A stretch of 64,000 nt of DNA, taken from positions 6,730,356-6,794,355 of the forward strand of contig SDUX01000007.1 of NCBI GenBank assembly GCA_008729055.1, given 5' to 3'. This DNA is from Pyropia haitanensis (taxonomy: Eukaryota; Rhodophyta; Bangiophyceae; Bangiales; Bangiaceae). Position 1 is the stretch's first letter; each line of letters starts with the position of its first letter. Below the pieces are notes generated by a model. The model saw only the letters and a program-made list of their open reading frames with translations, was not told where the DNA came from and made no database searches. This document shows, piece after piece, positions 33,319 through 44,479 of the stretch. The position numbers were made by a program, and so were the translations under genes.

Positions 33319-35058
33319 CTACTCGAGCGTCTTGAGCAGGCGGAACAGCCCCGCGGCCTCGCGTATCCGCGAGAACTCAATGCAAAACGACTGCACCTCG
33401 GTGAACAGGTCGTGCACATTAAAGATGTTGTTTTGGATGAGGTTCTGCAGGAACACGCACACCAGCCGCACCAGCCGGTTCTGCATGTACCGGTCCGTCA
33501 CCGCCACGCAGCTGACGATGCAGTTGGCGATGAAGGCGTGGACAAACTCGGGCGGCAGCTCCACCTGCGTCGTCAGCCGGGACACCACCTCCATGCTGTG
33601 GAGGCTCAGGTCCATCCGCACCAGCGCGGTGAGGTAGTCGCCCATGACCGCCGACGGCACCAGCCGCAGCAGCACCTCCGTCGCGACCGTTGGGTTGTTT
33701 TCGACGAGCACCGGCAGCCGCGCCGGCGACAGCCCGCAGTGGTGCACAACGTCCACGTCCGACGCGAGCGCCGACAGCAGCGCGCCCTGCGACAGCGGCG
33801 GCAGCGGGCCGCGCAGCGCCCGCTCCATCAGCTCTTGCACGATGGCGCCAAAGGAGGGCACCTCCCCGAGTGACGGGTCCCACACCAGCCCGACGGCGGT
33901 CTCGGGGTGCAGCCACTGCACCTCGCCGGCGCCAACGGGCATGAGCGGCGGCGGGGGGCGCACCAGCGGCGGTAGAAGGTCCGTCAGCGCCAGGTGGTCC
34001 ACGTCCAGCGCCGCCGCCAGCGCCGCGCCGTCAGCCGGGGCGCCGCCGCCACTGCCGCCGCCACCGCTGCCGAGGCTGCTGCCGCTGCCGCCGCTGCCGC
34101 CGCCGCCGTCGGAGCCCGCGGCGGCGGCGGGGAGCCCCCCCCCCCCGCCCCCCCCCCGCCGGCGCGCCCCCCCCCACCGGCAGCGGCTCGGCGTCGAGGA
34201 CCACCCCGCTGACGGCGTAGCGGCCGAGCCCCGCCGGCGGCGCGTGGCCCGCCTCCCACGCGCGCCGCAGCGGCACGAGCGACTCGGCCAGCGCGGCCGA
34301 CACGCGCGCGCCGTCGGCGCCGCCGCGCGCAACGGCGGCGGTGAGCGACGCGACGACCTGCGTCGCCGACAGGCCGCCCAGCTCGGATGCGGGCGGCACG
34401 GCAGCCGCCCACGGGGGGGGGGGATGCCCGCCCCCTGCGACACCACCACCACCACCAGCAGCAGCCTCCCTGGCAGCAGCGTCGCCGCCATCCGGCGGGC
34501 GCTCGGCGAGGATCAGGCCCGCCACGAGCATCTGCTCCGCGCGCACCATCGCGGCCGTCGCGGGCGGCGGCGGCGGCGCGCCGGGGGTGGGGGCGACCAG
34601 CTCCAGCAGCGCCACCGTCAGCGGGTCCCGCTCGGCGCACTCGAGGAAGGTCGGCCGGCCGCCGCCGCCGCCGCTGCCGCCGCCGCCATCGCCGCCCGCA
34701 CCGCCGCCGCCGCCGCTGCCGCCACCCCCGCCCACCCCCCCCCGCCGCCCCCACGCGGCCGCGGCACGGATCCCAAGCCAATCGCATCCGCGAGCAGGTA
34801 GATGGCGACCACCCGCCGCGGGCGGTCCGCGACCAGCCCGTCGCGGAGCAGCGCCACCGCCACGGTGCCCGCCTCAAACACCGTATCCGGGGGGGGGGGG
34901 GCGGCCGCGCGGGCCGCAGCCGCCGCCGCGGCGGACGATGAGGAGGAAGAAGAGGGGGCGGGTGGCACAGAGGGAGTGGGGAGCGCAGCGAGCTCCGTCC
35001 ACAGCCGCACCGCCACGGCCGCCAGCGGCGACCACACGTCGGCGACGGCGGCGGCCAT
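33319..35058 (-). CDS. CNOT11: CCR4-NOT complex subunit 11 (CNOT11), frame-broken
   Basis: The C-terminal DUF2363 domain is unmistakable: NNPTVATEVLLRLVPS, MDLSLHSMEVVSRLTTQVEL, PPEFVHAFIANCI, DRYMQNRLVRLVCVFLQNLI, and CIEFSRIREAAGLFRLLKTL at the very end. It occupies one frame from about 34130 to 33319. The middle part (PTFLECAERDPLTVALLEL, AEQMLVAGLILAERPP) lies in another frame, and the N-terminal part (MAAAVADVWSPLAAVAVRLW, FEAGTVAVALLRDGL, AIYLLADAIGLG) returns to the first. The switches coincide with C tracts at 34135-34157 and 34735-34745, so tract-length error is likelier than loss of the gene. ATG 35058 is the best internal start; an alternative at 35126 (MKSSAAATPP) needs another shift. 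In animals CNOT11 binds the N-terminus of NOT1 with CNOT10 and belongs to the mRNA deadenylation complex. Plain expectation: cytosolic. Confidence 0.9.
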
Positions 35059-35490
35059 GGCGGCGGCCACCGCCCGGCGGTGGGTGGCGGGGGTGGGGGG
35101 GGGGTGGCGGCGGCGGAAGACTTCATCGTGATGAGTGGGTGGGAAAGGGGTCCAGCCGACTAACCACCAGCCAGAGGGGAAGGGGGCATGGGGAGGGGGG
35201 GGACGCGGGCAGCGGCCGCCGCGGCGGGAGTAAGAGGGCGGTGGCGCTGGGCGATGGTGGCGTCGCGAACAAGGCAGCGCTTGGTGGGACTGGCAGCGCT
35301 GGATGGCGGTCTCGGCGTCAAGCAATGCTCCGAAAGAAAGTTATCTACAGTTTTCGGAGATACAGTACGTTCGCGAAAATACCGTGGCTGTTGATTTCGA
35401 TAAAAAAACCGTTTTGCTGGCTACATATTTCAAGTCTCGTGTCTCATCTCGGTCGGCTCCCCCCACCAGGGAGGCGAGCACTACGAGACG
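35059..35490. other. Intergenic, partly less GC-rich
   Basis: Upstream of CNOT11. From about 35320 to 35440 composition drops to near balance with A/T runs (TAAAAAAACC), marking the left border of a compositionally distinct island that continues to about 36400. No gene recognised. Confidence 0.5.
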
Positions 35491-36465
35491 TCAAGACCGC
35501 CACACGACGCTCTTCAACAAGACGCCAGGGGTCAGGCAGCAGTAGCAGATCGTGATGCCAAAGGTTGTGGGCAGGTTCGCCTTCTTGGTCACTACGGTAG
35601 CAGGTCCGCAAGCCGAGCCAGAGTCGTGCACACGAGCCACGTTGTGCATGTTGAGCCGCGCTTGGAACTCCATGTTGATCAAAAAACCCGTAGACAATGC
35701 GCTCCCGCCAGTGTTTCCAGAATGGACAAAACGCCGCCGTCCTGTTGTTCCAGCCGTTGTACACCACCTCGGTCAATGGCAGATTGTTCTTGTTCTTGGC
35801 GGCGTCGGCCCGCAGAAACCGCGACAAGCAGGCCCTCTATCGACGGGTGTTGGGAGCACTTGACGCAGCAAAAATACATGACGGCGTCCACGCCACAAAG
35901 CCCCTTCCGTCAATAGCCAGGCCTTGTCCAGTAAACTTTCCTCTTTTGGTGTCTCCTTCCAGCAGACCAGGGTCTGCAGGCTGTGGCACGACCAGCCAGA
36001 CCTTGCATGCGACGCGTCCACGAGCACCTCCTTGAGCACCCAGCCGGACCCGCAGTAGGAGCTGTGAGCCCCGAGCAGCGACGCCAGCGCCACCGTCCAG
36101 TACTCGTCGTGGACGCTGGAGCAAAGAGACTGAGCCATGAAGTGGGCCCATTCGTGGGTAGAGCATACGGCCTCCCACTCACTGCAGGAAGAGGTCAGCT
36201 CGCCGTCAACCTGCTGCTCGAGCCAATCGTAGAATAGTAGCGACGATGACGTTGCCCTGTGCAGCAGCCGGCGCGGCATGATGGGGCGCACCCCGGGGAC
36301 CAACTCGTCCCCAGCGCCATCGATGAGACGATAGCGACGAGCCCAGTCCCGGCTGGCGATGCCGTCCACCCCAACGGAAGGAAGACATGGGTCGGCGCAG
36401 TCGACTGTCTGCCCCCGTGTCAAGGTTGTCAAGCAGCGGTGGCGCTCCTCCTTGGTGGGGCGCAT
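35491..36465 (-). pseudogene. Broken ORF of unknown origin in a compositionally distinct island
   Basis: Protein-like sequence free of Ala/Gly low complexity occurs in successive minus frames: 36465 to about 35895 (WARRYRLIDGAGDELVPG, STHEWAHFMAQSL, DEYWTVALASLLGAHSSYCG, SLLDKAWLLTEGALW), then 35891-35800 (AVMYFCCVKCSQHPSIEGLL), then 35827-35690 (AKNKNNLPLTEVVYNGWNNR, FCPFWKHWRERIVYG), then 35697-35500 (LINMEFQARLNMHNVARVHD, LPTTFGITICYCCLTPGVLL). Each step shifts the frame the same way and no long homopolymer explains it. Codon and amino-acid use (Cys, Trp, Asn, Lys) is unlike the neighbours. I do not recognise the family. An HEWAH (HEXXH) motif at 36142-36156 could be a zincin signature or chance. 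Candidates are a decayed mobile element or a captured gene. Confidence 0.35.
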
Positions 36466-36823
36466 CCAAGCTGGGCGACGCTGCGGGGCCAGTCGTTGCT
36501 GATGCCGACGCGGGGTTTCCGCTCAGCGACCCGAATTCGGTAGAAATCCGCGTGATCGGGGTGGGTGCGCGGACGGCCGCCGCCGCGACGTCGACCTCTT
36601 CCCCACCCTCCGCTTCTGCACCCCCCACTGACCCTGGACGTCCACGTCCCCGCCTCACTACCTCCTCCCCCCCCCCCCCCGCCCCTCCTCCCCCCCATTC
36701 CCCTCGCCCCCCTCCCCCCCCTCCTCCCCCCCATTCCCCTCGCCCCCCCCCCCCCCACGATGCCTCCCCCCCCCCCTGGCTCGCCATCGCCACCGCCCAC
36801 CCCCCCCCCCCACCGCCGCCGCC
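36466..36823. other. Presumed 5' region of the PDCD2-like gene
   Basis: C-tract-rich DNA. The true start of the following gene probably lies here but I cannot place it; frames are interrupted by C runs at 36670-36680, 36710-36725 and 36745-36775. Confidence 0.4.
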
Positions 36824-37108
36824 ACCGCGTGCCGCCTCGGCGGGGCGCCCGCGTACCCCCCCCCCCACGACGCGTCCCCCCCCCCCCACCCCACCTGTGG
36901 CGTCTGCGGCCGCCCCACCGCGCTCGTCGCACAGCTATCCCCGCCACCACCCGACGGGCGGCCACACCCACCGCCGCCCGCCCGCATCGTGTACGTGTTT
37001 GCGTGCAACGCGGCGCCGTGCGGGCGCGCCGCCGCGTCCGCGGCGGCGCTCGTCGTCACCCTCCCGCCGCCAGCCGACGCACCCGGGGGCGGGGGGGGGG
37101 CGGCGGCA

Positions 37109-37151
<43 letters not shown>

Positions 37152-37441
37152 GCAAGACCGAGCGGCCGTCGGCGGCGACGACGACGACGGGCTGGGAGCT
37201 CGACTCGGACGGGTCGGACGACGACGCTGACGGCGGCGGGGCGCGCCTGGCGGCGCTCCTCGCCGCCGCGTCGGTCGGCCGCGCGTCGACGGCGGCGGCG
37301 GCGGCGGCGGCGGCGCGCGGCGCGCGGCGGGGCGGCGGCCGCCAGGCGGCCGCGCCCCGCCCGGGCGCCCCCCCACTCCGCGCGGCCGACGCGGCCGCCA
37401 CCGCCGGCGGCGGCGGCGGCGACGGCGGCGACGCGACGGCG

Positions 37442-37481
<40 letters not shown>

Positions 37482-38307
37482 GCACCCCCCCCCCCCCCTC
37501 GCCGCCAGCGGCTTACCCCATCCTCACCTCGTCGGCGCTGCTGCTCGTGCGGGAGCCCGGGGCCCCCCCCCGCTCCCCCCCGGCGAGGCCGCCCACGTTG
37601 CCCGCCTCGTTGCGGCCTATGCCGCCGCGGCCGCCGCGGACGGGGGTGGCCCGCCGGGGGCGGTGGCCAAGGCGGACGATGCCGAGGCGTACGAGGTGGG
37701 GGGGTACGCCGTCGCCGCCGCCGCTGCGGTTTCTTCGGCGGCGGCGGCTGGGGTGGGCGGCGGTGGCGGCGACGGCGGCAGCGGCGGTGGCGGCGGCGGG
37801 GGGGGGGGGGGGGGAAGGGGGGGGGGGGAAGGGGGGTGCGGGCGTTGCCGCCGCGGGGGGTGCGCCGGTCGACCCGGGCCGCGCGTACGCGCGGTACCGC
37901 AAGCGCCTGGAGCGGGAGCCCGCGCAGGTGGCCCGCCTCGCCGCCGCCGGCCTCGACGTCCTGTGGCCGGCGGGCGCCCCCCCCGCGGCAGCACCAGCGG
38001 CAGCGGCGGCGGCGGCGGCGGCGGCGGCGAGGGGGACCGCCTCCCCCCCCCCCCGGCGCTCCCCCCCTGCGCCACCTGTGGCGCGCCGTCGACCCCCCTG
38101 GTACAGCTGCTGGGCACCGCCCTGTGGTACCTGTGGGTGGACGAGGAGCTAACCGGCGCGGCGCTGCCGCCGGCGGTCGACGCGGCGGGCCGGCGGGTCG
38201 GCGGGATGGACTGGGAGGGGCTCGTCGCGGGCGTGTGTGGGGGGGCGTGCGCCGCGGGGGAGGGCGTCGTCGCCGGCTCCGTCGCGCTCATCCCGTCCGA
38301 CTGGTGA
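36824..38307 (+). CDS. PDCD2/TSR4-like protein, 5' end undefined, frame-broken
   Basis: Both conserved halves of the family are visible. N-terminal part: RLGGAPAY, then the zinc-binding TCGVCGRPTALVAQL and VYVFACNAAPCG. C-terminal part: YARYRKRLEREPAQVARLAA followed by GLDVLWPAG, then PPCATCGAPSTPLVQLLG, the expected late motif (MDWEGLVAGVCGGACA), and an end at SVALIPSDW with stop 38305-38307. Between them lie poly-Ala/Gly stretches, an acidic WELDSDGSDDDADGG, ILTSSALLLVREPG and KADDAEAYEVGGYAV. The frame alternates twice between two plus frames at tracts near 37570, 37800-37830 and 38040. PDCD2 and yeast Tsr4 are dedicated chaperones of ribosomal protein uS5 (Rps2), acting in 40S biogenesis. 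The start codon could not be found. Confidence 0.85.
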
Positions 38308-38950
38308 GGGGCAGACGCCGGGGGGGAGGGGGGGGGGGGGGGCGGGCGGTGCTCCCCGCCGCGCCGCCGTGGCCGCCGCCGCGCGCCCGCCGGGGCGCAC
38401 CCCCCCCCCCCCCCCCCCCCCTGCCGCCCGCCGCGCCGTGCGCGCCGTGCGGCCGCCGCCCTGCCGCGGCCGGCCGGTGTGCGGGTGGCCACCGCCGCCG
38501 CCGCGCCGCCGCCGCGGGCGGGCGGGCCCGGCCGCGGCGCCCCACGGTGGCCGCCGCCGCCGCGGTGGCGGCAGCGCGGGCGCGCGTCGACCGGCCGGCC
38601 GCGTGCCGCCCGCGCCCGCGCGGGCCGCGCGGCCGCGGCCGCGGCCGCGTGCGGGACACGGGGTGGCGCGTCCGCCAACGTCGCGGGGTGGTTTCGTTTT
38701 CACTTTGGTCCGCACGCGAGCGCCCGCGCGTCCCACGCGTGCGTTCCGCGTTGCGTGGCCGCCGCGCGGCGCGGGCGGCGCCCGCCCGCGGCGGCCCTAC
38801 CTCTACCACCACCCACCGTCCGTCCACGCTCCTATCACCCTCTGCTACCCCTCCCCCCCCCCTCCCTCTTGACTCCCCCCCCGCCACTCCCCTCCTCGAC
38901 CCCCCCCCCCACCCCCCCCCCCCCGGGAGGCAGGAAATTCGCGCGCCCCG
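38308..38950. other. Convergent intergenic region
   Basis: 643 bp between the PDCD2-like and CBM48/TPR gene ends. Contains G tracts (38330-38342), C tracts (38400-38420, 38905-38932) and one short T-rich patch near 38695. No gene recognised. Confidence 0.55.
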
Positions 38951-39674
38951 TCACGTGGTACCTGCAAAGTAGGACGCCTTGAGCGCCTCCCCCTCTGCCG
39001 CGCGCCCCTGCTTCTTGAGGTTGAGCGCGAGGTTGTTGAGCGCGAGCCCGACATTCTCCCCGCCCACCCGGCCCGCCCGGTAGACGCCCAGCGCGCGGCG
39101 GTAGAGGCCCTCCGCGTCGACGCGGTGGCGCTGCCGGTCCGCCACGACGGCGGTGTAGTGGAGGAGGTCGCCCAGCGCCTCGGGGCCACCACACGCGCCC
39201 GCATCGGCGGCGGCACCACCCCCACCCCCACCCCCACCGGCGCCGCCACCCCTACCACCACCACCACCACCGCCACCGCCGCTGCTGGCACTGCCGCTGC
39301 GGACAACGGTGCCATCCCTGCCGGCACTGCCGCGGCGGATCACGGCGCCGCCGTCCCCCCCGCCCGCCGCGTGGTGCTCGTGGATGCGCACCGCGACGCG
39401 CAGGTGAAACTCCGCCGCCGGCAGGTCGCCCGCCTTGCTCAGCACCCGCCCCAGCGCCACGTGCGTCTCGGCGTTGGCGGCGGCCGCCCACTGGCCGTGG
39501 CGCTCGCGGAGCTCAATCGCCCGCCGGAGGAGGCCGACCGCGGCGGGCAGGTCGAGGAGGTCCTCGGCCAGGTGCCGCGCCATGGACCGCCACGCCTCGG
39601 CCTTGGCCGCCACCGCCGCGGGCGTCGTTTCCTCCGCCGCCGCCGTCGGCCGCGAGATGCTCACCGCCGCGCCG

Positions 39675-39712
<38 letters not shown>

Positions 39713-40369
39713 AGCCCCACCGCCACCACCGCCGCCACCACCCCCACCGCCGCCGCCGCCGCCACCCGACGAGCCCGCCCCCGCGGCCGACGCGACCGAC
39801 GACGACGATGACGGGTGGATGGCCGCCGCGGCGGCCGTCACACGCGAGGCGAGCGAGTGGGTGCTGCCGCCGCCGCCGCCGCCCCCCCCCCCCCCCCCAC
39901 CCCCACCCAGGTGGCCCGACGGTGACGGCGACAGCGCAACGCCGCCACCACCGCCACTGCTGTTGCTCCCGAGGCTGTGCTTGCGCCGCGCAACGCCCGT
40001 GCGCCCCCCCCCCCCCCCACCCCCGCCCCCCCCCCCCCCCCCCCCCCCACCGCCCCCACCCCCGCCACCACCCACCGCGGCAGTCGCCGCCGCCAGCGCC
40101 GTCGTTGCCGCCTCGGCCGTCGCCGCCGCCGCCGCGGCCGCCGCCTCGGCCGACGACGACGACAGCGGCCCCGACCGGGCGAGCGACCGCTTGCGCCGGC
40201 CGGGACGCACCGACGATAGGCTCCCGTACGCGCGCGCCGGCGCGCCCGCCGCGGCGGCGGCGCCGCCCTCCGTCGCGCCGCCGCCACCACCACCACCGCC
40301 ACCCCCACCCGCCGCCACGCTGGCGAGCGCCTTGGCCAGCGCCGCGTCCCGCGCGGCGGCGGCAGCCGA

Positions 40370-40400
<31 letters not shown>

Positions 40401-40949
40401 CGCCGGTTGGCCGGGTCCCCAACCGCGGACGGCCCGCCGCCGCCGGCCGCCGCCGCCGCCCGCGCCGGCGACCGCGCATTCTCCTTGTCCGCCGCCGCCG
40501 CACCGACGGCGGCGGCAGCGGCGCCCCCCCCAGTCACGCCCGCCGCGGCCGCCGCGGCGGCCGCCGCCGCCGCGGCGGTCGCGGCGGCCACCGCCGCCGC
40601 GCCGCCGCCGCCCCCCCCCCCCCCGCCGCCGCCGCCGGCCGCCCACCCCCCCGCCCCAGCCGCCCCCCCCCCCCCCGGGCGCCCGGCTCGCCCCGCAACG
40701 CCGCCGCAATGAGCGCGGCGGACGCGTCTGCCCCTCTGCCCCCCCCGCCCCCCACCCCCTCCTCCCCCGACTCCTCCGCGTCAGACAGCACCCAATCCGC
40801 CGCGTCGAGCGGCACGCCGCCGCTGCCACCGCCGCTGCTGCCGCGGCCGGCCGACAGCCGCTTGAGCGCCGCCGCGGTGCGGGCGAGGAGGCTCCGGCGG
40901 GCGGTTTTCTTGCGCCGCGGCCGCGGCGGCGGCGTCGGCGTGCCGCCGC

Positions 40950-40984
<35 letters not shown>

Positions 40985-41524
40985 GGCGCCGTATCCGCGC
41001 GCTTGGCGGGCGGGGAGGGGGCGGGCGGGGACGCCCCCGCCGTCGCCGCCGCCGCCGCCGCGGGGGAGGCGCCGCCGGTGGGCACGCCGGCCGTGGGGGG
41101 GTGCGACGGCGCGGAGGTCGTGCGCGTCGCGGGCGGGCCAGACGGGTGGGGCGGCGCCAGTGGGAGGGGGGCGGGGGGGGGGCGCCCGCCGCGCCCGTCC
41201 CCGCCGCTGCCGCCGCGGGGCGGGCGGCGGGGGTGGGGGCGGTGGTGCCGGGCGCGGCGGCCATGGCCGCCGCCGCCGCGGCGGTCGCCGCCGCCGCCGC
41301 CGCCGACGCGGCGGCCGCCGCTGCCGCCGCGCGTGCCGGCACCCACCCGCAGATGGTGCCGCCACCGCCGCCGGGCACCGCCGCCGCCGCCGCCACGTGC
41401 GGCGCGCCCACAGCGGGGACGCTGGCGGCGGCGGCGGACGCGGCGGCGGCGGTCGCACCCGCGTCAGGGACAGCCGGCGGCGGCACCGCCCCCGCGGCGG
41501 GGTTATCGTCGCCGACGAGCGGGC

Positions 41525-41555
<31 letters not shown>

Positions 41556-42974
41556 CGTCCGCGGCGGCGACGGCGGCGGCACGAGCAGCGGGTGCTCCCG
41601 CACGCCATCCGCGTTGACCGCCACCGCCGGCGCGGCGGCGCCGCCCGCCTCGTCCAGCCGCCACTCCCCATCCACAAAGTACTTGTACGCCCACTGGCCC
41701 GGCGGGAGCGGCAGCACGGCCACCCAACCCCCCCCACCGCCGCCATCCCCCACCGCCGCGGCGCGTGCCAGCGGGTGGTGCAGCCAGCCGTCAAAGGAGC
41801 CCGCCACCGCCACCGCCGACGCGCCCGGGGCGGGCCACACAAACGTCACCGGCCGGGTCGGCCCGGCCGCGCCCGCCGCGGCGGCGGCGCGCACCTCGAC
41901 CGCGCCGCCCAGCGGGCTGTCCCCGCCACCCCGCGGCAGCCGCCGCCGCGCCGGCGGCGGCGGCGTGCCGCCCGCCGCCGCCACCGACGCGAGGCCCGCC
42001 GCCGCCGCCGCCGCCCGCCGCCGCCGCGCCGCGGCCGCCGCCGCCACCGCCGCCGACGGGGGGGACGACGGCAACGGGCTGCCGCCGCCGCCCCCACCGC
42101 CGCCACCGCCACCCCCGCCACCGCCGACGCGGCCGCCGTCGATCCGCGCAGCCGGGGACCGCCGCGGCGTCGCGCCGCCGCCGACCGCCGACCGCCGCGG
42201 CGGCGGCGCGGCCGCGGCGGCCGAGCCGCCCGCCGCCGCCGCCCCCGGCGCGTGCCGCCGTGACGGCACCGCCACGGGCGCCGCGGCGGCGGCCGCCGCC
42301 GCCGCCGCCGCCGCCGCTGCCGCCGAGCCGCCGTCGGGTGCGGCGGCCGGCCCGCGGCGGCCGCCAGGGCGGCCCAGCCGCAGGGACGCGAGCGACAGCT
42401 CCCCCGGTCCATGGCGGCCCGTGGCGGCGCCTATCACGCCGCCGGCGGCGGCGGCGGCGTGCGCCCGCGGGGCGGGGATGCCGCTCGCCGCGCCGCCACC
42501 GCCGTCGCCGCCACCGCCACCGCCGCCGCCACCGCCACCGCCACCGCCACCGCCACCGCCGCCGCCGGCGGGCCGGTCGAGCGACAGCCGCGCGCGGCGC
42601 GGGCGGCGGGCGGCCGCGGCGTCGGCGGGCGGCGGCGGCGGCGCCGCCGCCGCCGCCGCCGCCGCCGCGGCCGCCGCACCCGCACTGCCGCGAGTGGCGG
42701 CGGCGCCCCGCGACGCGGCCGCCGCGGCGGCCGCCGCCGCCGCCGCGTCCGCCGCGGCCGCCGCGCGGTCGGCGCGGCGGCGGCCAAGGGACGGGCGGGT
42801 GGGGCGGCCAGAGCGGCCGGCGGCGGCGGCGGCGGCAGCGGCGGCGGCGGCGGCGGCGGCGGCGGTGGGGGAGTGGACGGCCGCACCGCCGGTGCGGGGG
42901 TGGGAAGCGGGGGGGGGAGCGACGCCCGCGGTGCTGTCGGGGAAGGCCGCCGACGGGCGGGGGGGGGGCGCCAT
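38951..42974 (-). CDS. CBM48 (glycogen/starch-binding) plus TPR protein, frame-broken
   Basis: ATG 42974 (MAPPPRPSAAFPDSTAGV) opens a long Ala/Gly/Arg-rich region. A CBM48/AMPK-beta-type module follows at about 41870-41575: RPVTFVWPAPGASAVAVAGS then FDGWLHHPL, LPLPPGQWAYKYFVDGEWRL and DGVREHPLLV. After a tract near 41200 another frame gives a basic RRKKTARRSLLARTAAALKR with the acidic WVLSDAEESGEEG. Near 40620 a third frame runs to the stop at 38951. The last 220 residues form TPR helices: KAEAWRSMARHLAEDLLDL, AVGLLRRAIELRERHGQW, AETHVALGRVLSKAGDLPAA, YRRALGVYRAGRVGGENVGL and ALNNLALNLKKQGRAAEGE, the last two like kinesin light chain TPRs. A soluble scaffold on floridean starch or an AMPK-like regulator is a reasonable inference. 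That all three segments are one gene rests on continuity and strand, not on a cDNA. Confidence 0.65.
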
Positions 42975-43585
42975 GGCGACCGCGTCGGCCGCCAACCACA
43001 ACACGGGGAACAGGGAGAGGGGGCGGAGATAGGGGGGGGGGGGGGTAGGAGGGTGAGTGAGGAGGAATGCGGGAAGAAGACCGCGGGGGGGGGGGGGGGG
43101 GGGGCTGGGAGGGCTGGACACCCGCCGTCCGCAACGACCGCGAGCGCGGCGGCTGACGCGGCCGACGCAGCCGCCGATGACCGCGACGGCGACAGCGGCA
43201 CCCGCGGCGACCGCGGCACGGTGCGCGCGCCGTGCGCCGCCGCGGCACGGATGGCGCCGCGGGCGCGCGCCGCGGCGGCCGCCGCCCCGCCCACCCGCCC
43301 GCCCCGCCCGCCCGCCCGCCCGCCCTCCCGCCCGCCCGCGCCGCCCACACGGCGCGCCGGCCACCGCCGCTGCGCGCCGGCCACGCGCGCGGGCGGCGGC
43401 GGCGGCGCGACCCGCCACCGCCGAGGCGGGGCGCGGGAGCCGCGGGCGGGGGGGGCGGCCGTGCGGGGTGGGGGGGGGTGCGCGCGCAGGGGCCGGCCGG
43501 CGTGGGCCGCCCGCCGCTGCGCGGGCGGGGGGGGCCCTCCCGCCACCCCGCGGTTCCCGCGGCGGCGCCGGGCAGAGCCACCGCC

Positions 43586-43631
<46 letters not shown>

Positions 43632-44479
43632 TCCCGCCAGCACCGGCCGTGGCGCCGCGGGGAGCGCGGGGCGGTGCCGCCGCCGCCGCCGCCGCTGCCG
43701 TGCCCCCCCCCGCGTGCACCAAACGCCCGCCCGCCCGCCGCGGCGGCGCCGCTGCAGGGGTGGACGCCGCGGCGGCGGGGGGGAGTGGGTGGGGGGGAGG
43801 GGGCGATGCGCCAGACGCCGCCCGCCCGCCGGGGTGGGGGGGGGTGTGTGGGGAGGTGTGGGCGGCTGGGCGCGCCCGCCGCGGGCGGCCGCCGCCGCGG
43901 CGGGCGGCGCCGAAACGGCGTGCGGCCGCCGCGGCGGCCGGGGGGGGGGGGGGCGGCGCCGGCCGGCGGCGGACAGACGACGCTTGGCGCCGCGACGCCC
44001 GCAGCCGCGCGCGGGGGGGAGTGGCTCGGCCGGCGGCGGGTAGAGGCGGGGGGATCTACGGGGGGGGGGTGGGAGTGGCGGCGGTTTTTTTTGTTTTTTT
44101 TTTAAATGCCGCTGGCGGGAAACGCGCGCGATGATCGGACGAGGTGGGCGTGGCTGTCACGACCTTGCGTGCCCGTGGCGGCAAGTACTTTACAAGAATT
44201 GAACCGGACGGTCGACGCGCCGACGATGCGGCCGTACAGTGCCTCGTTGTGGGCTGTTTGGTCTCTCGGACGGCCGCGGGGCGCGCCGGCGCACGACCCC
44301 GACCTCGCCCCCTCCGTGAGGCGGTAGTCTCCGCCGTCTGCCGCCGTCGCCGCCGCCGCCCTCACCGGCCGCTGGGCCACCGCCACCCCCCACCCCCCAC
44401 CGTCGCGTGAGCCAGTGTCCAGCGGAGCGGCAGGCGCGTGGCGGCTGCCCGCTGCCGGCCACGCGGCGCGCACCCCTCC
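42975..44479. other. Intergenic, GC-extreme
   Basis: 1.5 kb upstream of the CBM48/TPR gene and downstream of the next minus-strand gene. Long G tracts (43030-43043, 43083-43102, 43941-43952) and a T-rich patch at 44085-44102. ORFs are Arg/Ala/Gly/Pro-rich shadows. Nothing supportable. Confidence 0.5.

Noticed and set aside
42411..44134. Long plus-strand ORFs opposite and upstream of the CBM48/TPR gene
   Set aside because: Arg/Ala/Gly/Pro-only translation; the minus strand carries the recognisable CBM48 and TPR motifs.
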